In this document: piece by piece, positions 23,958-32,911 of the stretch
How the letters are laid out: each line of letters starts with the position of its first letter
How positions within the stretch are numbered: the first letter of the stretch is position 1
Origin: Alphaproteobacteria bacterium
GTDB lineage: Bacteria; Pseudomonadota; Alphaproteobacteria; Thalassobaculales; Thalassobaculaceae
Length of the DNA stretch: 64,000 bases
Assembly: GCA_024742275.1 (NCBI GenBank)
Contig: JANSYS010000007.1
Span: 1 to 64,000, forward strand
Reading direction: 5' to 3'
Notes under the pieces: model-generated
Databases searched by the model: none
What the model was told of the DNA's origin: nothing
Seen by the model: the letters and a program-made list of their open reading frames with translations, nothing else
Made by a program: the position numbers and the translations under genes

Positions 23958-25265
23958 TCACGCCGGGCGAAGTCGCATTCCGGATCCATCGTGGTCGGTC
24001 GCCTGCGGAGCGCTGTCGCCGCCCTGGCGACCCAGCATGAACAGCAGAAAGCCGGCGATCGCAATGTGGAGCACATTCCAGGCGACACCGTTCAGGAACG
24101 CCGCCGTGTAGCTCAGCGTGAGATCGAAGATCGCACCCGACATCCAGCCTCCGACGCCCATGCCGATAAGCGTCGCCGACAGTACCATACCGACCCGGAC
24201 CCCCGCCTGTGAGGCCGGGAAGAACTGGCGCACGATCAGCGCATAGGTCGGCACGATCCCGCCTTGCGACAGGCCGAACAGAGCCGAAACGACATAGAGC
24301 GGCACGAGCCCGTCGAACGGCAGGAACAGAAGCAGTGCCAGCATCTGGAGCGTGGAACTGAGCAGCAGGGTCGGTAGCGCCCCGATCCGATCGGCCAGGG
24401 CGCCGCAGACCAGACGGCTGACGATGCCGGTCGCCAGCATCAGCGACAGCATTTCCGCGCCGCGCTGGCTGTCGTACCCGAGCTCCAGGCAATAGGCCAC
24501 GATATGCACCTGGGGCATGGCCATGGCGATGCAGCAGGCCAGGCCCGCGACAATCAGGAGCGCCTGCAGCACAGGGCCGGGCAGCGGCGCCCGGCCGTTC
24601 CGTCCCCGCGCCGCGGCCGGGGCCGGCGCATGACCGATCGGCGAGCGCCGACGCAGGGTCATCGCCATCGGCACCACGGTGACGACGCAGAAAATCCCTA
24701 TGATCTGGTGCGTCTCGCGCCAACCGACGTCTTGAATCAGATAGTCGATGATCGGCGGCCAGACCGTCCCGGCGAGGTAATTGCCGCTGGCGGCGATGGC
24801 AACGGCGATGCCCCGCCGGCGGACGAACCAGTGGGAGATGTCGGCCAGCAGCGGGCCGAACGTCACCGCCCCGCCCAACATGCCGATCAGCAACGCGTGA
24901 CCCGCCGAGAACATCCAGATGGTCGGGGCGATACTCGTCACGCCGTACCCGGCGCCGAGCGCGACGCCGCCCAGGCACAGCGCCGGAACGATCCCGACGC
25001 GGTCGGCCAGCTTTCCCATAAGCACAGTGCCGATGGCGACGCCGATCAGGGTGAACGTGTAGGGCAAGGACGCGTCGGCCCGGCTGACGCCGAAATCCGC
25101 CTCGACCGCCGGCAGGACGACCACCACCGACCATAGGCCGGCGCCGCCGATCATGCTGATCAGCAGGCACATGGCGAGCCGGCCCCAGGCGTAGGGGCCG
25201 TCTATATCTCCCGGCGCGTCGGTGTCGTATCCCGGACCCGGCGCGCCGACCGCGGGCCGTGTCAT
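23958..25265 (-). CDS. MFS transporter
   Basis: A 435-residue 12-TM carrier. The ATG at 25265 overlaps the stop of the isomerase gene (ATGA); the longer frame to 25940 is a shadow of that gene. TM1 LAMCLLISMIGGAGLWSVVV, the loop 2-3 motif GKLADRVGIVPALCLGG (G-x-L-A-D-R-x-G) and paired TM blocks FGPLLADISHWFVRRRGIAV and GALADRIGALPTLLLSS mark the Major Facilitator Superfamily, resembling monocarboxylate/oxalate-formate porters. Coupled to an isomerase and a GMC oxidoreductase, it probably imports their substrate. Confidence 0.85.
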   Translation of the reverse strand: MTRPAVGAPGPGYDTDAPGDIDGPYAWGRLAMCLLISMIGGAGLWSVVVVLPAVEADFGVSRADASLPYTFTLIGVAIGTVLMGKLADRVGIVPALCLGGVALGAGYGVTSIAPTIWMFSAGHALLIGMLGGAVTFGPLLADISHWFVRRRGIAVAIAASGNYLAGTVWPPIIDYLIQDVGWRETHQIIGIFCVVTVVPMAMTLRRRSPIGHAPAPAAARGRNGRAPLPGPVLQALLIVAGLACCIAMAMPQVHIVAYCLELGYDSQRGAEMLSLMLATGIVSRLVCGALADRIGALPTLLLSSTLQMLALLLFLPFDGLVPLYVVSALFGLSQGGIVPTYALIVRQFFPASQAGVRVGMVLSATLIGMGVGGWMSGAIFDLTLSYTAAFLNGVAWNVLHIAIAGFLLFMLGRQGGDSAPQATDHDGSGMRLRPA

Positions 25266-25882
25266 CCCGCCGCCTTGGCGAGTGCCCGTTCGACGTAGTC
25301 CAGGCGGTCCTGACCGTAGAAATTCTCGTCGTCCACGAAGTAGGTCGGCGCGCCGATCACGCCGCGAATGATCGCCTCCCCGCAGTTGCGTTCGAGTTCG
25401 GCCTGAACCGCATCGGTCATGGCCTCCTCGATCAATGACCTCGGATCGCCGTATCCGGCCTTTGCGACCAGATCGGCCACCACATCCTCGTTGGCGATGT
25501 CGCGGTCGTAGCGCCACAGCGCTTCGAGCACGAGCATGCTGAGGGTGTTCACGTCCCCGGCCTCTCCCCGCCCGACGGCCCGCTGTCCGGCTATCACGAT
25601 CCCGCTCGGCAACTCGACCGGCCCCATGTGGTGGATCGGTTCGCGCAGGACTTCGACGCCGTGGGCGGCGGCGCAGCGCAGGGCGTCGACCATCGCGTAG
25701 TGCCGCAGCATCGTCGGCCGCTCTCCGAATTGGAGGCCGCCGATCGCCGGCATGGTCTTCGACAGCAGGATCGGCCGGTGGACGATCGTCCGGCCGTACT
25801 TCGCCGCCAGGGCGTTCAGCCGCGCCGCGCCGATATAGGTGAAATTCGAGCGGGTGGAGTAGTAGTAGTCGATGGTCTTCAT
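25262..25882 (-). CDS. 2-hydroxychromene-2-carboxylate isomerase-like, DsbA-family protein
   Basis: A 206-residue thioredoxin-fold (DsbA/GST-kappa) protein. YYYSTRSNFTYIGAARLNAL corresponds to the Y-D-x-x-S-P-Y-s-Y-L start of HCCA isomerases, GVIGAPTYFVDDENFYGQDR near 175 is the conserved G-x-P-T-x-F-V-D/N-x-x-x-F-x-G-x-D/N-R end. The family uses glutathione to isomerise aromatic-breakdown intermediates. ATGA overlaps join it to the GMC gene upstream (25879-25882) and the MFS gene downstream, a tight three-gene operon. Confidence 0.82.
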   Translation of the reverse strand: MKTIDYYYSTRSNFTYIGAARLNALAAKYGRTIVHRPILLSKTMPAIGGLQFGERPTMLRHYAMVDALRCAAAHGVEVLREPIHHMGPVELPSGIVIAGQRAVGRGEAGDVNTLSMLVLEALWRYDRDIANEDVVADLVAKAGYGDPRSLIEEAMTDAVQAELERNCGEAIIRGVIGAPTYFVDDENFYGQDRLDYVERALAKAAG

Positions 25883-27537
25883 GCTGCGTTGCTCCCGGCC
25901 TCGTCGGACAGTCTGACCGGTTCCGGCGCTGCCACGCCACGGATCATGTCGGAGGCTTTTTCGGCGATCATCATGGTCGAGGCGTTCAGATTGGCGGACG
26001 GCATGGTTGGCATCACCGAGGCATCCACGACCCGAAGGCCTTCCAACCCGTGCAGGCGCAGACTGTCGTCGACCACCGCCAGCCTATCGTCGCGCGGCCC
26101 CATCCGGCAGGTGCCCATCGGATGGAAGGTCGTCGTCCCCCGATGCCGCGCAGACTCCAGAAGCTCTTCTTCGGTCGCCACGCTCGGACCCGGATATGTC
26201 TCCCCGGCGTTATAGGGCTCCATCGCCTTGGAGGCCATGATCTGACGCGCCAGCTTCATCGCCGCCAGCAGAACACGGCGGTCCTCCTCGTGGTCGAGAT
26301 AGTTCGGCTGGATCACCGGGGCCTCGAAGGGATCGGCGTTGCGCAGGCGGACATAGCCCTGGCTTTCCGGACGCTGCTGCCAGGACGCGATGGTCATGCC
26401 CGGCTCACGCTCCAGCGCTGACTGAACGCCCTCGGCATAAGAGGCCGGCGTGAAGGTGAACTGGATGTCACCGAATTGTAGTGCCGGATCGGACCGCCAG
26501 AACCCGTAGACCAGGGTCGGGCTGATCGCCAGGATTCCCTTTCGGGTGGTCAGGTACTTCATCACCTCGCCCGCCAATTTCAAACCGCGCGCACGTTCGT
26601 TGATGCTGTCCGTATTCCTGACCCGGTAGGCGAAGCGCGGGGCGTAATGGTCCCGGAGGTTCTCGCCCACGCCGGGCAGGGCGTGCTTCACTTCTATCCC
26701 GTGCTGGCCGAGATGCTCCGGCGCGCCGATGCCGGACAGTTGCAGCAGTTGCGGAGAATTGTAGGTGCCGCCGGAAAGGATCACCTCCCGGTTCGCCGAC
26801 ACCTCCATCGGTATGCCGTGGCGGCCGCCCTTGTTGTAGCGAACGCCAGTCACCCGCTTGCCCTCCAGCGCCAGTTCCGTCGCGTGAGCATGGGTGATGA
26901 CGGTCAGGTTCGGTCGCTTCATCGCCGGATGGAGGTAGCCGCGCGCGGCGCTGAGCCGCCGGCCGTCCTTGATCGTGCGCTGGGCGTAGTTCACACCCTC
27001 CTGCTTCTCGCCGTTGTAGTCTGGATTTCTCGGAATACCCTGCTCGACGCAGCTCTGGATGAACGCCTCGGTGAGCGGATGCGACCAGTCGATATCGGTG
27101 ACGGTCATGTTGCCGTCGCGGCCGCGGAAGGTCTCGTCCGCCGCGCCCTGACGACTCTCGCAGCGCTTGAAGTAGGGCAACACGTCGGCATAGCCCCAGC
27201 CCCGATTGCCCATCTGCGACCAGGTGTTGAAGTCCAGCCGCTGGCCGCGGTTGTAGATGTGACCGTTGATCGAACTGGACCCGCCCAGCGTCTTGCCGCG
27301 CGGCGCCTTGATCCGGCGGCCCGCGGTCCAGTGACTGGGTTCCTGGTCGTACAGCCAGTTCACCGACGGATCGAGGATCGTCTTCATGAAGCCGGCAGGA
27401 ATATGGATGAAAGGATGCCAGTCGCTCGGACCAGCTTCCAGAACGCAGACGGAGGTTCCTGGATCCTCGCTCAGACGATTGGCGAGCACCGAACCGGCGG
27501 AGCCGGCGCCCACGATGACGTAATCGAAGCTGTGCAT
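25879..27537 (-). CDS. GMC-family FAD oxidoreductase (choline dehydrogenase-like)
   Basis: A 552-residue flavoprotein from the ATG at 27537 (MHSFDYVIVGAGSAGSVLAN); the N-terminal extension to 27576 is not needed. Motifs: VIVGAGSAGSVLANRLSED (FAD Rossmann), RGKTLGGSSSINGHIYNRGQ near 90 (GMC signature 1), ANREVILSGGTYNSPQLLQL near 265 (signature 2), and HPMGTCRMG with LRVVDASVMPTMPSANLNAS near 510 (catalytic His, Asn). It oxidises an alcohol to an aldehyde or ketone. First gene of the operon with the isomerase and MFS carrier. Confidence 0.9.
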   Translation of the reverse strand: MHSFDYVIVGAGSAGSVLANRLSEDPGTSVCVLEAGPSDWHPFIHIPAGFMKTILDPSVNWLYDQEPSHWTAGRRIKAPRGKTLGGSSSINGHIYNRGQRLDFNTWSQMGNRGWGYADVLPYFKRCESRQGAADETFRGRDGNMTVTDIDWSHPLTEAFIQSCVEQGIPRNPDYNGEKQEGVNYAQRTIKDGRRLSAARGYLHPAMKRPNLTVITHAHATELALEGKRVTGVRYNKGGRHGIPMEVSANREVILSGGTYNSPQLLQLSGIGAPEHLGQHGIEVKHALPGVGENLRDHYAPRFAYRVRNTDSINERARGLKLAGEVMKYLTTRKGILAISPTLVYGFWRSDPALQFGDIQFTFTPASYAEGVQSALEREPGMTIASWQQRPESQGYVRLRNADPFEAPVIQPNYLDHEEDRRVLLAAMKLARQIMASKAMEPYNAGETYPGPSVATEEELLESARHRGTTTFHPMGTCRMGPRDDRLAVVDDSLRLHGLEGLRVVDASVMPTMPSANLNASTMMIAEKASDMIRGVAAPEPVRLSDEAGSNAA

Positions 27538-27726
27538 GGGGTACGATCCGGATCTTGGCAACAGGTCCCGAAACATCGGGTGACTTCAGTCGTAGCACAG
27601 AGAACGGGGGACAAGGGAGAGAGAAGCGGGCGATTTTCACTGTGCCGCGACGGCACGAATGCTTGTGCAACCGCGAAGAAAATTGTGCAACCGCGAGAAG
27701 ATCCGAATCCGGGACGCAAGAACGGC

Positions 27727-28371
27727 CTAGTCGGTTCGTTCCGGCCACGCGCAGAGATCGCGCAGCAAGCAGGAGGCGCATCGCGGAGCCCGCGACCGGC
27801 ACGTCTGCTTGCCGAAATCCAGCAGCCAGAGATGCCCGTCGAGCTTCGCCCAGGCGGGCGCGCGTGCGTCGAGCGATCGGGCGGTCTCTGCCTCCGTCTT
27901 GCCCCGCGCCAGGCCGAGCCGGTTGCAGACGCGGTGAACGTGGGTATCCACGGCGATCGCGGGCTCGCCGAAGGTAAAGAGCAGCATGATGTCGGCGCAT
28001 TTCCGGCCGATGCCCGGCAGCGCCATAAGTCCCTCACGGGTGCGCGGCACCACACCGCCGGCGACCTCGACGAGATGGGCGCAGAGCCGACGCAGGTTCC
28101 GGGTCTTGGTGTTGTAGAGACCGCAGGGTTTGATCGCCGCCGCGATGTCCGCATCGTCCAGTGCCAGAATACCTTGAGGTGTGTCGGCAATCGCGAAAAG
28201 CGCATCACGCGCCTTTGCGGTGTTCGCGTCCCGGCTCTGGGCCGACAGGAGGCAGGACACCAGCGCCTTGAACGGTTCCGGGTCCTCCTTGACATGGGGC
28301 TCGCGCGGCCCCGGCGGCGCCCGCTCCGCCAATCGGCGGAACACGGTTTCGACATCTTTCTCGCTCAGCAT
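27727..28371 (-). CDS. nth: Endonuclease III
   Basis: A 214-residue base-excision-repair glycosylase/AP lyase for oxidised pyrimidines. It has LVSCLLSAQSRDANTAKARD near 38, the helix-hairpin-helix LMALPGIGRKCADIMLL near 115 (catalytic Lys in GRK), AVDTHVHRVCNRLGLARG near 137 (catalytic Asp) and the [4Fe-4S] loop with four Cys (C-x6-C-x2-C-x5-C, CRSRAPRCASCLLRDLC). All catalytic residues are present. Single gene, divergent from the HAD gene by 47 bases. Confidence 0.93.
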   Translation of the reverse strand: MLSEKDVETVFRRLAERAPPGPREPHVKEDPEPFKALVSCLLSAQSRDANTAKARDALFAIADTPQGILALDDADIAAAIKPCGLYNTKTRNLRRLCAHLVEVAGGVVPRTREGLMALPGIGRKCADIMLLFTFGEPAIAVDTHVHRVCNRLGLARGKTEAETARSLDARAPAWAKLDGHLWLLDFGKQTCRSRAPRCASCLLRDLCAWPERTD

Positions 28372-28418
28372 GATCCCGATACGCTTCCGCTTCCCTTCCG
28401 GATCGCCCAGGAGTTCCC

Positions 28419-29114
28419 GTGACCGTCACCGTCAATGCCGGCGCCATCAATCCCGGCGCCATCATCTTCGACTGCGACGGGGTGCTGGTCGATTCCGAGG
28501 CCATCGTGATGCGTATCGAGCAGGCAGCGATCGCCGAGGCCGGACTGAGCTATTCGCCGCAGGACTACGCCACCCGATTCACCGGCCTGTCCTATGACGA
28601 TTTCTTCGCCATCCTGGACGCGGAACACCGCGCCCGCTTCGGCAGGCCGCTGGCGCGTAGCCTGTACGAGCGGATCAAGGACGACAGTGTCGCCGCCATG
28701 GAGCGCGAGTTGGAGGCCGTTCCGGGCATCGCCGACCTGGTGGAGATCGTCACGGTGCCGACCGCCGTGGCCTCCTCTTCCTTTCCGGAGTCGCTGGTCA
28801 TGAAGCTGACCAAGACCGGGCTGCATGATCGCTTCGCCCCGCACATCTACTCCACCAAGCTGGTGGCGAACGGCAAGCCGGCGCCCGACATCTTCCTCTA
28901 CGCCGCCGAGCGCCTCGGCGTCGCACCCTCCGCCTGCGCCGTGATCGAGGACAGCGTCAACGGTGTCCGCGCGGCCGTCGCCGCCGGGATGACCGCCTGG
29001 GGCTTCACGGGCGCCGGGCACGCCGATCCGGGGCTGGCCGACCGCCTCGCCGCCGCCGGGGCCGAGTCCGTGTTTGACAGCCATGCGGCGATTGCGCTCC
29101 GCTTGAGCGGATAA
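28419..29114 (+). CDS. HAD-superfamily phosphatase/phosphoglucomutase-like
   Basis: A 231-residue class IA HAD protein: AIIFDCDGVLVDSEAI near 14 (D-x-D nucleophile), the helical cap, VASSSFPESLVMKLTKTGL near 117 (motif II Ser), KLVANGKPAPDIFLYAAERL near 147 (motif III Lys) and CAVIEDSVNGVRAAVAAGM near 172 (motif IV E-D). The D-x-D-G-V-L-V-D-S-E start is typical of beta-phosphoglucomutase and phosphoglycolate/2-deoxyglucose-6-P phosphatases. Precise substrate unknown. Upstream of the Baeyer-Villiger monooxygenase by 28 bases. Confidence 0.85.
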   Translation: MTVTVNAGAINPGAIIFDCDGVLVDSEAIVMRIEQAAIAEAGLSYSPQDYATRFTGLSYDDFFAILDAEHRARFGRPLARSLYERIKDDSVAAMERELEAVPGIADLVEIVTVPTAVASSSFPESLVMKLTKTGLHDRFAPHIYSTKLVANGKPAPDIFLYAAERLGVAPSACAVIEDSVNGVRAAVAAGMTAWGFTGAGHADPGLADRLAAAGAESVFDSHAAIALRLSG

Positions 29115-29142
29115 CAAGAAGAACCGAGATCGGGAGGAGTTC

Positions 29143-30744
29143 ATGGCCGCGGAACAGGTCGACATCGCCATCGTCGGCGCCGGGTTCGCCGGCATGTACA
29201 TGCTGCATCGGGCACGGGGCATGGGTTTGCGGGCGGTCGTCTTTGAGACCGGCGACGGGGTCGGCGGCACCTGGTACTGGAACCGCTACCCGGGCGCGCG
29301 CTGCGACGTCGAGAGCATGGAGTACTCCTACCAGTTCGACGACGACCTGCAGCAGGAATGGTCCTGGTCCGAGCGCTACGCCGCCCAGCCGGAGATCCTG
29401 CGCTACGCCAACCACGTGGCCGACCGCTTCGACCTGAAGCGCGACATCCGGTTCGAGACCAAGGTGACGTCCGCCCATTTCGACGATGCGGACGGGCTTT
29501 GGCATGTGGCGACCGAAGGTAGGAATGGTGCGGTCGACACCGTCGCCGCGACCCATCTGGTGATGGCGACCGGGTGCCTCTCCTCCGCCAACGTGCCGCA
29601 TTTCGAGGGGATCGAGGACTTCGAGGGTGACTGGTACCACACCGGGCGCTGGCCGAAGGAAGGCGTCGACTTCACCGGCAAGCGGGTCGCGGTGATCGGC
29701 ACCGGCTCGTCCGCCATCCAATCGATCCCGGTGATCGCCCGCCAGGCCGAGCACCTGACCGTGTTCCAGCGCACCCCGAACTACGCCGTCCCCGCCCACA
29801 ACCATCCGGTCGACCCGGAGCGCGAGACCTGGTTCAAGGCGAATTACAAGGAGCTCCGCGAAAAGGCGAAGCAGGGCCGCTCGGGTCAGCTGTACTCTGT
29901 GCGCGACCTGAAATGGGGCAGCGAGCCGCTCGAGACGGCGAAGGCCGAATTCGCACGCCGCTGGGACCTCGGCGGCTTCTCCTATCTCGGCGCCTATGTG
30001 GACCTGCTGGTGAACAAGGAAGGCAACGACGTCGCCGCCGAGTTCGTGCGCGAGAAGATCCGCGAGACCGTGAAGGATCCGGAGACGGCCGAGCTGCTCT
30101 GCCCGACCAGCGTGATCGGCTGCAAGCGGCTCTGCGTCGATATCGGCTATTTCGAGACCTATAACCGGGACAACGTCTCACTGGTCGACATATCGAAGGC
30201 ACCGATCGAGCGGCTGACCAAGAAAGGCCTGATCACCGGCGGCAAGGAATACACCTTCGACGCCATCGTCTTCGCCACCGGCTTCGACGCCATGACCGGC
30301 TCGCTGAACCGGATCGACATCCGCGGCCGAAACGGGTTGCCGCTGGTGGAGAAGTGGGAGGCGGGGCCGCGCACCTATCTCGGCCTGACGACGGTGGGTT
30401 TCCCCAACCTGTTCCTGATCACCGGGCCGGGCAGCCCGTCGGTGCTGACCAACATGCTGCCGACCATCGAGCAGCATGTGGACTATGTCAGCGACATCAT
30501 CGAGCACCTGCGCGCCCACGGCCAAAAGACCATCGAGCCTGAACAGGAGGCCGAGGACGCCTGGGTCGACCACGTGAACGCGATCGCCGGCGGCACGCTC
30601 TATCCGAGCTGCAATTCCTGGTACCTGGGCGCCAACGTGCCCGGCAAGCCGCGGGTGTTCATGCCCTATCCGGGCTTCCCGGCCTATGTGAAGAAATGCC
30701 AGGAGATCGCCGCCAACGGGTACGAAGGGTTCCGGCTGGGGTAG
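29143..30744 (+). CDS. Baeyer-Villiger-type flavin monooxygenase
   Basis: A 533-residue class B monooxygenase with GGGAGG shortly before the ATG. IAIVGAGFAGMYMLHRARG (FAD), VGGTWYWNRYPGARCDVES near 43, FEGDWYHTGRWP near 162 matching the BVMO fingerprint F-x-G-x-x-x-H-x-x-x-W-P, VAVIGTGSSAIQSIPVIA (NADPH Rossmann) and DAIVFATGFDAMTGSLNRID near 368. The R-Y-P-G-A-R-C-D-V-E-S motif is typical of cyclohexanone-monooxygenase relatives. It inserts oxygen next to a ketone to give an ester or lactone, compatible with nearby hydrolases. Confidence 0.9.
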   Translation: MAAEQVDIAIVGAGFAGMYMLHRARGMGLRAVVFETGDGVGGTWYWNRYPGARCDVESMEYSYQFDDDLQQEWSWSERYAAQPEILRYANHVADRFDLKRDIRFETKVTSAHFDDADGLWHVATEGRNGAVDTVAATHLVMATGCLSSANVPHFEGIEDFEGDWYHTGRWPKEGVDFTGKRVAVIGTGSSAIQSIPVIARQAEHLTVFQRTPNYAVPAHNHPVDPERETWFKANYKELREKAKQGRSGQLYSVRDLKWGSEPLETAKAEFARRWDLGGFSYLGAYVDLLVNKEGNDVAAEFVREKIRETVKDPETAELLCPTSVIGCKRLCVDIGYFETYNRDNVSLVDISKAPIERLTKKGLITGGKEYTFDAIVFATGFDAMTGSLNRIDIRGRNGLPLVEKWEAGPRTYLGLTTVGFPNLFLITGPGSPSVLTNMLPTIEQHVDYVSDIIEHLRAHGQKTIEPEQEAEDAWVDHVNAIAGGTLYPSCNSWYLGANVPGKPRVFMPYPGFPAYVKKCQEIAANGYEGFRLG

Positions 30745-30757
30745 CCCGCTCTCTTCA

Positions 30758-30780
30758 CTCCCCGGAATAAATCCGGGGAG
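30758..30780. terminator. Hairpin after the monooxygenase gene
   Basis: CTCCCCGGA-ATAAA-TCCGGGGAG is a perfect 9-bp stem with a five-base loop, 14 bases after the stop, in a convergent gap. It lacks a long T-run but its position and stability suit a bidirectional terminator. Confidence 0.55.
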
Positions 30781-30876
30781 CGGTTTGAAGGAGGGGAGTG
30801 CGTCGAGAGAGGCAAATGTAGAGACAGGGGAATGTGGCCTGTCGCCGCTCGCCGCCGCACCCTCTCCCAGCCCACA

Positions 30877-31929
30877 TCAGATCGTCGTTACCCGCTCCGG
30901 TGCGGCCGGCAATTCGCCGCGTTCGACGGCGTGGACCGCCTTGACCAACCCCCGGTTCGCCGGGGCATCGATGCCGATCTCCGCGCCCTTCTCGGCGATG
31001 AAGCCGTTGATGTAGTCGATCTCCGTGCGTCGTCCCTTGGCGATATCCTGGGCCATGGACGGGCGGCTCTCCTCGCTGCGGCCCTCGCAGGCGGCGAGCA
31101 TCTCGGTCTCGATCGCCTCGCGCTGCCTGACGTCGCCCTTCCAGGCGGCGATCCACTCGTCGCCGGTGAACTTGCCGATCTTCTCCAGATCATAGCCCAG
31201 CGCCTTGCCGATGGCCGCCGCCTCGCCGCAGATGCGGATCTGCAGCCAGCGCACGTCCGGATCTCGAGCGCATCCGTTGTTGGCCAGTCCGCTGGCGGCA
31301 CTCACCCCGTTCTGGTGGGCGTTGGCGCAGAGCTTCGACCAGCGCTCGCCCCACAGGTTGGTCGTGGTCTTGGCACTGTCGATGCCGGCCAGCATGCCGC
31401 AGATGCGCTCCACCCGCTCGGTGACCCGGCCATGGATCTCGCCGACACGGAACACGGTGTGACTGTTGCCGCCCAGCGGCACGCCGCGCTTGACCTCGCC
31501 CGGTCCGGTCATCTCGACGGCGATCTTCGCGGCGATGGTGCCGATCACCCGACCCCAGCCGACCACCTTGGCGATGGTCTCCTCGTTGATGCAGTTCTGC
31601 AGCGAGACGACGTAGCCGTTCGGCGACAGGTAGTCCTGGATCATCATCGTGGCCCAGGCAGTATCGAACGACTTGGTGCAGACGAAGGCGATATCGATAG
31701 CTCCGGTCTTCTTCAGCGCCTGGACGTCGGTCAGATGGATCGCCTTGGCCGGGGTATTGAAACACTCAGCCTCGGTCAGGCCGTAGAGGTTCAGCCCACC
31801 TGCATTGATGGCGTTCACATTCTCCGGCCACGGGTCGATCAAGGTGACATCCTCGCCGGCGCGGGAGAAATAGCCGCCGACATAGGCACCCACGGCACCG
31901 GCACCGACGATCGCGATCCGCTCATTCAT
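30877..31929 (-). CDS. 2-dehydropantoate 2-reductase-family (PanE/ApbA-like) oxidoreductase
   Basis: A 350-residue NADP-binding protein: RIAIVGAGAVGAYVGGYFSR at the N terminus, DIAFVCTKSFDTAWATMMI near 80, VVSLQNCINEETIAKVVGWG near 106, and the C-terminal ApbA_C domain with WGERWSKLCANAHQNGVSAA near 195 (catalytic Lys-Asn) and GRRTEIDYINGFIAEKGAEI near 300. The family reduces ketopantoate, but its neighbour here is a TauD dioxygenase and it is longer than typical PanE, so a different 2-oxo or hydroxy acid is possible. The dioxygenase gene lies 22 bases upstream, so the pair is probably one operon. Confidence 0.8.
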   Translation of the reverse strand: MNERIAIVGAGAVGAYVGGYFSRAGEDVTLIDPWPENVNAINAGGLNLYGLTEAECFNTPAKAIHLTDVQALKKTGAIDIAFVCTKSFDTAWATMMIQDYLSPNGYVVSLQNCINEETIAKVVGWGRVIGTIAAKIAVEMTGPGEVKRGVPLGGNSHTVFRVGEIHGRVTERVERICGMLAGIDSAKTTTNLWGERWSKLCANAHQNGVSAASGLANNGCARDPDVRWLQIRICGEAAAIGKALGYDLEKIGKFTGDEWIAAWKGDVRQREAIETEMLAACEGRSEESRPSMAQDIAKGRRTEIDYINGFIAEKGAEIGIDAPANRGLVKAVHAVERGELPAAPERVTTI

Positions 31930-31951
31930 CGTGTTCTTCCTCGTCCTCTTG

Positions 31952-32809
31952 TCAGTACGGCCGGTCGCCGCCGCCGATGGTCAGGCGATGCATCACGCGG
32001 CGCTCGCCGGGATAGTCGTTCAGTGCCATGTGCTGGGTGCAGCGGTTGTCCCAGATCACCAGGGTTCCCTTCCGGTAGGAGGCGCGGGCGGTGAAGTCGA
32101 GCGTGCCGGCATGCTCCTTGAGGAAGGCGACCAACGCGTCGCTCTCCTTCTCCGCGAGTTCCTTGATCCGATACAGGTGGCTGCCGCTGACGTAGAGGGC
32201 CTTGCGGCCGGTTTCCGCGTGGGTGCGGACCAGCGGGTGCTCGCTTTCCATCTTCGGCGCGTTCTCGACGTTGGTGGTATTGAAGCGGGTGCTGTTCATC
32301 AACGCCGCCCTGCCGCCGCGCCGGCCCTTCAAGTCGCCGCTATAGACGCCGGTCAGGCCATCGACGAAGGCCTGCATGGTCGGGCTCAGGGTCTCGTAGG
32401 CGCGGTAGAGGTTGGCCAGCACCGTGTCCCCCCCACGCGACGGAACCTCGTGCGCGTAGAGCATGGTCGCGATCGGCGGCCGCTCGTCGAACGACATGTC
32501 GGTATGCCAGGCGCCGCCGAAATTCTTTTCCTCGTCGGGCTCCTTTCGGATCTCGAAGACCTCGGGATGGTCCTCCAGGCCCTTGACGAAGGGGTAGGGC
32601 ACCAGCGGCCCGAAGCGCCGGGCGAAGGCCTTGTTCTGCTCGATCGTGAGGTCCTGGTCGTGGAACACGAGAAGCTGGTTCTCGAGAAAGGCCCGGTGGA
32701 TCTCCGAGAAGGTCTCGTTGCCGAGCTCCTTCGACAGGTCGACACCGGAAATCTCAGCGCCCAGTGTTCCGCCGATGGGCTTTACGGTTATGGTCTCGTA
32801 CCGCTGCAT
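31952..32809 (-). CDS. TauD/TfdA-family Fe(II)/2-oxoglutarate dioxygenase (1)
   Basis: A 285-residue enzyme; the ATG at 32809 has GGAGGAAAG before it, so a 16-residue longer frame is rejected. ITVKPIGGTLGAEISGVDLS opens the fold, GGAWHTDMSFDERPP near 97 gives the H-x-D, and DNRCTQHMALNDYPGERRVM then HRLTI gives the distal His and the 2-oxoglutarate-binding Arg. All metal and cosubstrate residues are present. The substrate (taurine, 2,4-D, other sulfonates or carboxylates) is not predictable. Followed at 22 bases by the PanE-like gene. Confidence 0.87.
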   Translation of the reverse strand: MQRYETITVKPIGGTLGAEISGVDLSKELGNETFSEIHRAFLENQLLVFHDQDLTIEQNKAFARRFGPLVPYPFVKGLEDHPEVFEIRKEPDEEKNFGGAWHTDMSFDERPPIATMLYAHEVPSRGGDTVLANLYRAYETLSPTMQAFVDGLTGVYSGDLKGRRGGRAALMNSTRFNTTNVENAPKMESEHPLVRTHAETGRKALYVSGSHLYRIKELAEKESDALVAFLKEHAGTLDFTARASYRKGTLVIWDNRCTQHMALNDYPGERRVMHRLTIGGGDRPY

Positions 32810-32911
32810 CGCCTTTCCTCCCGATTGGACCGTCTGATCGCTGCGGTCCTTGACCACTATGTCACCATGGGCCGGCGCCCGCCGTCACCCCACCAAATTC
32901 GCGGAGCCCCT

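Noticed and set aside
26647-28422. 591-residue rightward frame across the GMC and nth genes
   Set aside because: Antisense to two genes with complete catalytic motifs; no domain visible.
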